Of a DNA stretch of 5,262 bases, positions 1 to 5,262 are shown one piece after another; within the stretch, counting starts at the first letter, position 1, and every line of letters begins with the position of its first letter. A program made the translations under genes and the position numbers. The stretch spans positions 1 through 5,262 of the forward strand of contig BTQE01000171.1 in NCBI GenBank assembly GCA_036985715.1, given 5' to 3'. The notes beneath the pieces are model-generated. The model was given only the letters and a program-made list of their open reading frames with translations, ran no database searches and was not told the origin of the DNA. This DNA is from SMXL01 sp036985715. GTDB taxonomy: Bacteria; Bacteroidota; Rhodothermia; Rhodothermales; UBA10348.

Positions 1-30
1 CTAGAGGAGGCATCAGCGGAACTTGACTAA
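1..30 (+). CDS. Possible 3' end of an upstream gene (partial)
   Basis: Frame 1 is open from the left edge and reads LEEASAELD before a TAA stop at 28-30. The acidic, helical look is that of an ordinary protein C-terminus. The other two plus frames stop early (TAG at 2-4, TGA at 24-26). Nine codons cannot establish a gene, and the product cannot be guessed. If real, it lies 68 bases upstream of the M24 peptidase on the same strand and could share its transcript. Confidence 0.25.
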   Translation, partial: LEEASAELD

Positions 31-98
31 CCCGACGTTGCGATTACGAGTTAGTGGGCGTTTCTTGGACCTCCTCCCACCAACTCGAACCCACCAAG

Positions 99-1469
99 AT
101 GCAATTCACTTTCCGCACTGCGATTCTGAGCCTGATCGCCATCCTCGTAGTCGCCTCGCCTTCATTCGGCCAGGAAGCCATCATTCGTCCCTTGCCCTCG
201 CTTCGAGACCAGGCCGGCGAACAGCAGGCCTGGACCGCGTATCGGGTGAACCACATTCTCCCAGGGTTGATGGAAAAATATGGTGTCGATCTCTGGGTGC
301 TTTCCATGCGCGAGTATGCGGAGGATCCCGTCTTCTGGTCGATTGCTGCGCCCACGACTTTCGCGGCCCGGCGCCGGTCCATCTATCTCTTCCACCGCCG
401 GGAAGACGGATCGGTGAGAAATATTGCACTGGGAGGCGGCAGTCAGGGGGGCGTTTTCGAAGCGTACAAGGACCCGAACCAGGACGTTGCCGGTCGCGAG
501 CTCTGGGCTGACGCTCAGTGGCAGTTATTCAGGACCTTCCTGGAGGAGGCCGATCCTACCTCAATTGCTCTCAATATTGATCCGGTTCATGCTTTTGCAG
601 ATGGGCTCCATTCGGGTGAGCGGGAAGCGCTGGAGGCCGCCCTCGGTCCGGAGTATCTCGAGCGAGTCGTTCGAGTACCGGAGCTTGCCATCGATTTTAT
701 CGCTATCAGGGCTCCGGAGATGGAGGAGCGGTATCGAAACATCGAAGAGACGGTTCATGCGATCATCGGAGAGGCGTTTTCATCTGCGGTAATTACTCCA
801 GGAGAGACGACGACCGACGAGGTGCGCTGGTGGCTCCGAGAGAAGGTTCAAGAATCGGGTATGACCACGTGGTTTATGCCGTCGGTCGGTGTACAAAGGC
901 ACAGTGTCGGGCCGAAGGCCAAGGACGCTTCTGGCCCGCAGGGAGACACGGTGATCGAACGCGGCGATCTTCTCTGGTGCGACTTCGGGGTGATTGCAAT
1001 GCGCTTAAAAACAGACACGCAGCATCTGGGATACGTCCTTCGCGAAGGTGAATCCTCACCACCCGAAGGGCTCCTGAACGGGCTTCGCACAAGTAATCGA
1101 TTGCAGGACATACTGTTGACTGAAATGGAGCCCGGCCGCACCGGTAACGAAATCTTGCTGGCTGCCCTTGATCAGATGCGTAGTGAAGGGATTGACGGTA
1201 CGATCTACACGCACCCGATCGGTGATCACGGGCACGGAGCCGGACCGCTCATTGGTCTATGGGATCGTCAGGAGGCGCTACCGGGCCGGGGAAACGTCCG
1301 GCTGTCTCCGAATACATGGTATTCCATCGAGCTCCAGGCTACGGTCGAAGTGCCGGAGTGGAACAACCAGAGGGTCAGTTTTCGTCAAGAAGAGGAGGCC
1401 CGCGTGAAAGGAGATGGAACCCGCTCGTGGGTGTACAAGCGCCAGACGGAATTGCATATCGTCAGGTAG
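99..1469 (+). CDS. Secreted M24 family metallopeptidase (Xaa-Pro aminopeptidase-like)
   Basis: Predicted periplasmic dinuclear-metal peptidase of the creatinase/aminopeptidase P fold, which typically removes N-terminal residues ahead of proline. From the ATG at 99 the protein has 456 residues. Residues 1-25 form a signal peptide (MQFTFR, then a hydrophobic run, ending SPSFGQ). About 30-200 is the creatinase-like N-domain and about 208-450 the catalytic 'pita-bread' domain. All five expected metal ligands are visible: D295 (WCDFGV), D306 (KTDTQH, 11 residues on, the family spacing), H379 (HGHGAG), E411 (YSIELQ) and E431 (FRQEEE; register uncertain by one or two). The second catalytic His of classical members (GHGxGxxxHE) is replaced by GLWD. 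The frame stays open upstream to a GTG at 54, but that start would put 15 polar residues before the signal peptide, so ATG 99 is preferred. Neither start has a good Shine-Dalgarno. Substrate is not readable from sequence. Confidence 0.88.
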   Translation: MQFTFRTAILSLIAILVVASPSFGQEAIIRPLPSLRDQAGEQQAWTAYRVNHILPGLMEKYGVDLWVLSMREYAEDPVFWSIAAPTTFAARRRSIYLFHRREDGSVRNIALGGGSQGGVFEAYKDPNQDVAGRELWADAQWQLFRTFLEEADPTSIALNIDPVHAFADGLHSGEREALEAALGPEYLERVVRVPELAIDFIAIRAPEMEERYRNIEETVHAIIGEAFSSAVITPGETTTDEVRWWLREKVQESGMTTWFMPSVGVQRHSVGPKAKDASGPQGDTVIERGDLLWCDFGVIAMRLKTDTQHLGYVLREGESSPPEGLLNGLRTSNRLQDILLTEMEPGRTGNEILLAALDQMRSEGIDGTIYTHPIGDHGHGAGPLIGLWDRQEALPGRGNVRLSPNTWYSIELQATVEVPEWNNQRVSFRQEEEARVKGDGTRSWVYKRQTELHIVR

Positions 1470-1502
1470 ACGAAGCAGGACCTGGATGTTGCCAACCCGT
1501 AC

Positions 1503-3875
1503 CTAAACCCGAAACAGATAACTCAGCTTCATGAAAAAGCCGTCTGAAAGACGGTCTAAGTTTCTGAATCGAAATGTTTGTGTCTCGGCCAGGCTTGCTC
1601 CGTACCCAAAAAATACTACGGTGCCTGGTACCGGTCGATAGGAGAACAGCCAGTCCACGGTCAAATTATTGCGGCGGAATTTTTCCGTCCGGTGGAATTC
1701 CCCTTCCGAATCTTTGATCAGAATGGGGTCATCGGTTCGCGAGTTGTCTCTTAGCTGATCAATGATAAAAGAGTCGTATTGCGTAACGAGTCTCAGAAAC
1801 AATGCTCGGTTGATTTGATATTCGATCTTTAGTCGTGGGATACGACTTATGGTCACGTTGGAACGGTCACTTGGGCGGATGTATTGTTGGTGATTGTAGC
1901 GAAAATTCACACGGAGCTGATCGGTCGGATTCCAGTTCGCGTTCGTTGTAACGACCAGGAAATTTGCGGGAGCCCATTCCTGAAAGTTGTCGTCACTTCC
2001 GTAGAGTAGAAACACAGATCCCGAAAACGTATCGAAGCGCGGAGTATTCAGGCTAAGGCCGTACATAAAATTACTCAGGCGGTTTGTCCCCACGTACGAT
2101 ACTGTATCGACGACCACACCGTTTTGCGTTCGTTCGATGTAATAGTCCTCGTAAAGCTCGTCCGGATATTTAAACGACTCAATGAACAGCCGCGCTGAAA
2201 CCGACCAACCCCCACGCAGAACGACGCTGAGTCGAGGATGGAGTTGCTGATCGTCCGGCTCCTTGCCGGCCGTGAATCGATCATAGGTCCATCTGCCCAT
2301 AAGAGCGATATTGGCCGTTACCGATTCGACCAGTGCGCCCTCCTCTGAATACCATGTCAGCCGCGGATTTACGTTGGCTGTGACGATGCCGGCACGACTG
2401 ATGAACCCGGACTCCGCATTGAATTGGTCATGAATGCCTGAAAAAGACGCACGAAACCCAAATTTCCTGCCGGCGCGACTAGCTGAAAGTGTCCACAACG
2501 GAGCGAACCGAGTCCCCACACCTTTAGCGTCTCGCGTGAAGCTACCGGATCCTTGAAACGTGACAGTGTACTTTTCCGCGAGTATGAGGCGTCCATCAAA
2601 AGAGGCGACCTGATTCAAATGATTGCCGTCCTGATTGTAGGTATACGCAATTCCCAGCCTGGACTGTCCCAGGATGTCTCGAGTGACTCGAATCGCGTTC
2701 AAATACCGAAATTCCTGACCCGTAATTGAAGAGCTCTTCTTGTCGACGCCAGACAAAATTCCAATATTAGTGCCCGAAATTTTTCCCGTTATTTTAACGG
2801 CAGAGATGGGCTGCATGAGGCGCCGCGTATAGATCAGATTCTGCGGCATGCTGAAATACTCTACCCCGTCAATGAAAAATGGTCGTTTTTCCGGAAAGAA
2901 TAGAGCCCGCCTCGGATCGAACTGGTTTTGAGCGACGTCCGCTTCGACCTGTGAGAAGTCCGGGTTTACGGTTGCATTGACCGTGAGATTATTCGTTGCA
3001 CCCCACCGGAGATTTCCGCCCAGATCATCGACGTCGAATGTCGGGGTCTCATACTCCCATTTGTCTCCCAGGGATGCTCCCGCGATGGCGTTCGTGATCT
3101 CCGGATTTAGATCGAGGACGAGGCCGCGTTTAAGATTGGTGAACCCGGTGAGTTTACCACTCTGCGCTAAAAACGATGCGTTGGATCGTAAGATGGGAGC
3201 CCAAGAGTGCGAATATCCGGAATGTTGAACATTTCGAACGACATTGAATCCCCAGTTCTGCTCGCGCCCTGGCTGGTATCGAAGGCTCTTGAACGGCACG
3301 AAAAATTCTACTTCATATCCGAACGCGGTGAGCCTACCGCTTGACTCAAATACGTAATCTGGATTCAGATCAGTTCGAAATAGCGAGGAACCGCTTCCTC
3401 CGCTGGTAGAGAATGATCTGCGCCCACCGCTGGAAGTCGCTACTATTCCGTCTGCTTGGATCCCCAGCGGATTTGCGGCGATCACGATCGCTTGCCGCTG
3501 ATCGTCAAAAGTGTCCAGAATAAGTAGAATATTATCATCCCCACTTATTTTGTCCCTGTCTGCGAGCGTCGCTCGAACATCCGCATGTGTTTCAAACGCT
3601 CTGACTCCGACGTGAATGCCAGTCGGCGCGTACCAGACGAGAACATGGGTGGAATCAACGGAAGGGCGTCCGTCCACGGGGTTGAACTGCGAAAATCCGG
3701 TCAGCAATGCTGCGCGATTCCATTCGGGTTCGTTTAAAAACCCGTCTACAGTGATCATAGCGTCGATACGAGGAATCGGAACCTCCAGGATCTGCGGTGG
3801 CGCATGCGAATTCGCCCGTACAAGAGACGGAAATGCGACAATCATCAGCAGAATAATCCTTGCCCCAACGTGCAT
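1503..3875 (-). CDS. DUF5916 protein with N-terminal CBM9-like domain, probable outer-membrane beta-barrel
   Basis: A 790-residue exported protein of unknown function. Residues 1 to about 21 form a signal peptide (MHVGARIILLMIVAFPSLVRA). About 37-245 resembles the family 9 carbohydrate-binding-like domain (IDAMITVDGFLNEPEWNRA, then ILDTFDDQRQAIVIAANPLG). From about 262 the DUF5916 region carries its hallmark NPDFSQVEAD (304-313) and FFPEKRPFF (326-334). The rest alternates polar and aromatic strands and ends FFMKLSYLFRV, a beta-signal-like end close to that of outer-membrane barrels. Length is typical of the family. The frame is open up to an ATG at 3959, overlapping the anti-sigma gene by 17 bases, but that would place 28 charged residues before the signal peptide; ATG 3875 is preferred, with AAAGGA 14 bases upstream, a long spacing. 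It follows the anti-sigma gene by 67 bases and is probably co-transcribed. Carbohydrate binding is a family suggestion, not shown here. Confidence 0.85.
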   Translation of the reverse strand: MHVGARIILLMIVAFPSLVRANSHAPPQILEVPIPRIDAMITVDGFLNEPEWNRAALLTGFSQFNPVDGRPSVDSTHVLVWYAPTGIHVGVRAFETHADVRATLADRDKISGDDNILLILDTFDDQRQAIVIAANPLGIQADGIVATSSGGRRSFSTSGGSGSSLFRTDLNPDYVFESSGRLTAFGYEVEFFVPFKSLRYQPGREQNWGFNVVRNVQHSGYSHSWAPILRSNASFLAQSGKLTGFTNLKRGLVLDLNPEITNAIAGASLGDKWEYETPTFDVDDLGGNLRWGATNNLTVNATVNPDFSQVEADVAQNQFDPRRALFFPEKRPFFIDGVEYFSMPQNLIYTRRLMQPISAVKITGKISGTNIGILSGVDKKSSSITGQEFRYLNAIRVTRDILGQSRLGIAYTYNQDGNHLNQVASFDGRLILAEKYTVTFQGSGSFTRDAKGVGTRFAPLWTLSASRAGRKFGFRASFSGIHDQFNAESGFISRAGIVTANVNPRLTWYSEEGALVESVTANIALMGRWTYDRFTAGKEPDDQQLHPRLSVVLRGGWSVSARLFIESFKYPDELYEDYYIERTQNGVVVDTVSYVGTNRLSNFMYGLSLNTPRFDTFSGSVFLLYGSDDNFQEWAPANFLVVTTNANWNPTDQLRVNFRYNHQQYIRPSDRSNVTISRIPRLKIEYQINRALFLRLVTQYDSFIIDQLRDNSRTDDPILIKDSEGEFHRTEKFRRNNLTVDWLFSYRPVPGTVVFFGYGASLAETQTFRFRNLDRLSDGFFMKLSYLFRV
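1534..1554 (-). terminator. Terminator-like hairpin inside the 3' end of the DUF5916 gene
   Basis: On the minus strand CCGTCT-TTC-AGACGG forms a perfect 6-bp stem with a 3-base loop (1540-1554), followed by C and TTTTT (1538-1534). This is the form of a modest intrinsic terminator. It lies about 30 bases before the stop codon, within codons for DRLSDGFF, so termination there would remove the stop. No better terminator is visible in the convergent gap 1470-1502. On the plus strand the hairpin is followed by TCTAAGTTTCT, too poor in T to be convincing for the M24 gene. It may be chance. Confidence 0.25.
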
Positions 3876-3895
3876 TACGTTCGTCCGGATCCTTT

Positions 3896-3928
3896 CTAGT
3901 GAAATAGTGCGCTGAGTCTCAATCGCAT
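3896..3928 (-). CDS. Ten-codon leader reading frame upstream of the DUF5916 gene
   Basis: ATG at 3928 opens MRLRLSALFH and stops with TAG at 3896-3898, 20 bases before the DUF5916 ATG. It is in a different frame from both neighbours. Its support is the GGGAGG at 3938-3943, nine bases upstream, the best Shine-Dalgarno near any start in the window. It could be a translated leader that hands ribosomes to the next ATG by re-initiation. It could also be a chance frame, with the strong site relaying ribosomes after the anti-sigma stop. No function can be assigned. Confidence 0.2.
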   Translation of the reverse strand: MRLRLSALFH

Positions 3929-3937
3929 GTTGAACAA

Positions 3938-3943
3938 CCTCCC
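3938..3943 (-). promoter_or_regulatory. Strong Shine-Dalgarno (GGGAGG) at the anti-sigma stop codon
   Basis: The first G of GGGAGG is the last base of the anti-sigma TAG stop. The site is 62 bases from the preferred DUF5916 ATG, too far to serve it directly, but nine bases before the ATG of the ten-codon frame at 3928. Stop and ribosome-binding site overlapping in this way is typical of translational coupling. Confidence 0.45.
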
Positions 3944-4593
3944 TACGGAGCAATCTCATGATCTCGGACCAGATAGTTTGACCTGAGCGTGTCGCTACCC
4001 TGATAGGGCCAGCGTATGGGAGTCATGTAACCATTTCGGGCGACGACAGGCAGCACTGAAACCGGCCCGAAAAACCCCCCTCGGTTCGAACTGCCCAGTT
4101 GCTCAAGGGGTACTGTCCTACCCAGGTAAACATGTGCATCGGTAAGAATTTCCATTCCGGTGGTCGGACGGTCTATTCCAGTCGTGCTCTCCTGAGAGCC
4201 CGCCACAACTGTGTGTTGAAAGGTCGAAAGGCCGGCCATCATTCCTACGATCAGAACCAGTCCGACCGTCGAAGTCAACAGGGCTGCGTTTCCCAATCGA
4301 GTCCAAACCGCTGCTGAAGAGCGACTTTTCCGCACAAGCTCATTAGCGAGTTTGATTCGGAGTTGAGCCTGGAGACTGACGGACGCGCAGCGATACGCAC
4401 CCACGCGACACAACATATTGCGTGTATCGCAGAGGCAGCGGACGTGCGCTGCCAGATCGGGATTTGACTCGAGGTACTCTTCAAAGACGGCCTGTACGGT
4501 AGGGTCCATCGTACCGTCGACATATTCACAGAGCAGTTCGTCTAGCGCGTCGTCAACAGAATCAGGTAGCTCGGGGTAGTAACTTTGCGGCAT
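3943..4593 (-). CDS. Anti-sigma factor-like single-pass membrane protein
   Basis: A 216-residue protein from ATG 4593, probably holding the neighbouring ECF sigma factor at the inner membrane. Residues 18-50 (DELLCEYVDGTMDP, then EYLESNPDLAAH) match the N-terminal pattern of anti-sigma domains: a 'Y-DG-M/L-P' turn followed by a second helix. Residues 102-124 are one membrane segment, preceded by a basic stretch (RKSRSS) that predicts a cytoplasmic N-terminus. The remaining 90 or so residues would be periplasmic and match nothing I know. The zinc motif HxxxCxxC is not in canonical form: here H50-VR-C53-L-C55, with further Cys at 22, 62 and 69. The frame is open upstream to a GTG at 4773, but that would translate straight through a strong terminator, so ATG 4593 is preferred, although no clear Shine-Dalgarno precedes it. 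The role rests mainly on context plus the short motif. Confidence 0.68.
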   Translation of the reverse strand: MPQSYYPELPDSVDDALDELLCEYVDGTMDPTVQAVFEEYLESNPDLAAHVRCLCDTRNMLCRVGAYRCASVSLQAQLRIKLANELVRKSRSSAAVWTRLGNAALLTSTVGLVLIVGMMAGLSTFQHTVVAGSQESTTGIDRPTTGMEILTDAHVYLGRTVPLEQLGSSNRGGFFGPVSVLPVVARNGYMTPIRWPYQGSDTLRSNYLVRDHEIAP

Positions 4594-4659
4594 AAGCGAT
4601 GGGGTATCAACACATGATCTTAATCGCCTACAACAATCCCACACATATGTTCTCGAAAA

Positions 4660-4688
4660 AATATACCCTGCTACAATTCTGAGATGAA
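4660..4688 (-). promoter_or_regulatory. Weak promoter candidate for the anti-sigma/DUF5916 pair
   Basis: Downstream of the terminator, TTCATC (4688-4683) and TATATT (4665-4660) are separated by 17 bases. The -10 matches TATAAT at five of six positions, the -35 matches TTGACA at only three. The -10 lies 66 bases before the ATG at 4593. A separate promoter is needed here if the terminator works, which is the main argument for it. A TTTG/TAnnTTTG pair of the Bacteroidota type with correct spacing was not found. Confidence 0.25.
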
Positions 4689-4718
4689 CCCAAAAACCTG
4701 TTCCAGTGAACATTTGGA

Positions 4719-4753
4719 TTAAAAAAAGGGCCGGAAGATCGTTCCCGGCCCTT
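4719..4753 (-). terminator. Intrinsic (Rho-independent) terminator after the sigma factor gene
   Basis: On the minus strand AAGGGCCGG (4753-4745) pairs perfectly with CCGGCCCTT (4734-4726) across a 10-base loop, a G+C-rich 9-bp stem. A run of T follows, seven at 4727-4721 counting the last two of the stem, nine with the next two at 4720-4719. It starts 24 bases after the sigma stop codon. It is the strongest regulatory signal in the window. It ends the sigma transcript, or attenuates read-through into the anti-sigma and DUF5916 genes. On the plus strand the hairpin lacks a T run. Confidence 0.88.
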
Positions 4754-4777
4754 GGATTATATCCGACAATCACCTTT

Positions 4778-5262
4778 CTAATCCGCAGTCGGCGTGTAGA
4801 TCTCGTTTAACAGGTGCTGAAGCTTGGTTCGGCCGCGATTGATCCGGCTCTTGACGGTACCCATCGGAAGGCCAGTGATCTCGGCGATTTCTTCGTAGGC
4901 AAGCTGCTGAACATCTCTGAGAACGACCACCTCTCTAAATTCTTCAGGAATCTGGCTTAGCGCTTCCTGAATAAAGAAGTCCTGGATCGTACTCTCCGTG
5001 TGTTTGTCCGGCGAAAACGTCTCGTCCGGGATTTCGACTTCGTACTCCTCGTCGTCGCGGTTTACTGACTGCAACGAATAGAGTCGACGGCGCTTACGCT
5101 TCCTGTACTCCGAACGCGCGAGATTACCAGCGATCGTATACAACCAGGTCGAATATTTCGCAATACGGCGATACGATTGACGATTTCGGTAAACCCGAAG
5201 GAACGTCTCCTGCAAACGATCCTCGCACTCCTTCATGTCGCCGAGGAATCCGTTATTGTACT
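4778..5262 (-). CDS. ECF-type RNA polymerase sigma factor (5' end outside the window)
   Basis: Alternative sigma factor of the sigma-70 extracytoplasmic-function class, directing RNA polymerase to a special promoter set. An internal ATG at 5236 opens 152 residues, but the frame continues to the right edge (YNNGFLGD before that Met) and the start of region 2 is missing, so the true start is beyond 5262; about 160 residues are visible. Counting from that internal Met, 3-52 is the rest of region 2 (ECEDRLQETFLRVYRN, then YSTWLYTIAGNLARSEYRKRKRR, the core-binding and -10 recognition part). About 53-90 is an acidic linker (DDEEYEVEIPDE). About 91-145 is region 4 with its helix-turn-helix for the -35 element (LSQIPEEFREVVVLRD, YEEIAEITGLPMGTVKSRINRGRTKL). 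It lies upstream of an anti-sigma-like gene, the usual partner order, but separated from it by 184 bases holding a terminator. Confidence 0.95.
   Translation of the reverse strand, partial: YNNGFLGDMKECEDRLQETFLRVYRNRQSYRRIAKYSTWLYTIAGNLARSEYRKRKRRRLYSLQSVNRDDEEYEVEIPDETFSPDKHTESTIQDFFIQEALSQIPEEFREVVVLRDVQQLAYEEIAEITGLPMGTVKSRINRGRTKLQHLLNEIYTPTAD

Noticed and set aside
23..51. Promoter candidate TTGACT with a -10 about 17 bases downstream
   Set aside because: The -35 is good, but the hexamers at 16 and 17 spacing (TACGAG, ACGAGT) are poor -10 elements, and the T of the box lies in a possible upstream gene tail.
26..55. Inverted repeat ACTAAC / GTTAGT with an 18-base gap
   Set aside because: Six base pairs with a wide A/T-poor gap is within chance; no T run and no known operator match.
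54..98. Upstream GTG start for the M24 peptidase at 54
   Set aside because: It adds 15 polar residues ahead of a well-formed signal peptide and has no Shine-Dalgarno; the ATG at 99 is a better start.
2977..3228. Open frames of 60-120 codons antisense to or in other frames of the four genes
   Set aside because: They overlap genes with recognisable domains, have no domain, signal peptide or ribosome-binding site of their own, and look like coding shadows.
3876..3959. ATG 3959 as start of the DUF5916 protein
   Set aside because: It places 28 charged residues before the signal peptide and has no Shine-Dalgarno; 3875 gives a normal exported protein.
4682..4704. ECF-type promoter: GGAAC at 4704-4700 with TCTC about 16 bases later
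   Set aside because: The -35 core is right for many ECF sigma factors, but the -10 lacks the usual CGTC/GTC and the sigma's own target is unknown, so autoregulation cannot be claimed.
4594..4773. N-terminal extension of the anti-sigma protein from GTG 4773
   Set aside because: The extension is encoded by the terminator hairpin and leader, reads like non-coding sequence, and lies ahead of a normal anti-sigma N-terminus at M61.

Overview
The window carries four protein genes and almost no non-coding DNA. Three lie on the minus strand and read, in transcription order, ECF sigma factor (cut by the right edge), anti-sigma-like membrane protein, and a large DUF5916/CBM9-like outer-membrane-type protein. 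The fourth, a secreted M24 metallopeptidase of the Xaa-Pro aminopeptidase type, lies on the plus strand and converges on the DUF5916 gene with a 33-base gap. The first 30 bases may hold the last codons of another plus-strand gene.

Organism: the DUF5916 protein, the signal-peptide-bearing M24 peptidase with its HGHGAG...GLWD signature, the general weakness of Shine-Dalgarno sequences and the mid-range G+C fit the Bacteroidota/Rhodothermota group, perhaps a marine Rhodothermales-like bacterium. Gemmatimonadota is an alternative. This is inferred from protein style only; there is no rRNA or other phylogenetic marker here.

Layout: 1-98 is a possible upstream gene tail plus leader; 99-1469 the M24 peptidase; 1470-1502 the convergent gap; 1503-3875 the DUF5916 protein; 3876-3942 a short spacer holding a strong ribosome-binding site that serves a ten-codon reading frame rather than the big gene; 3943-4593 the anti-sigma-like protein; 4594-4777 an intergenic stretch with a very clear intrinsic terminator and a weak promoter candidate; 4778-5262 the sigma factor.

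Working together (inference): the sigma factor and the membrane-anchored, cysteine-rich anti-sigma candidate look like a cell-surface signalling pair, and the DUF5916 protein directly behind the anti-sigma gene is either their target or part of the sensed envelope function. The odd point is the terminator between sigma and anti-sigma, which are usually co-transcribed. The M24 peptidase is probably an independent gene of periplasmic peptide breakdown. I see no mobile element, CRISPR array, RNA gene or convincing new system; the regulatory layout of the minus-strand cluster is the part most worth a second look.
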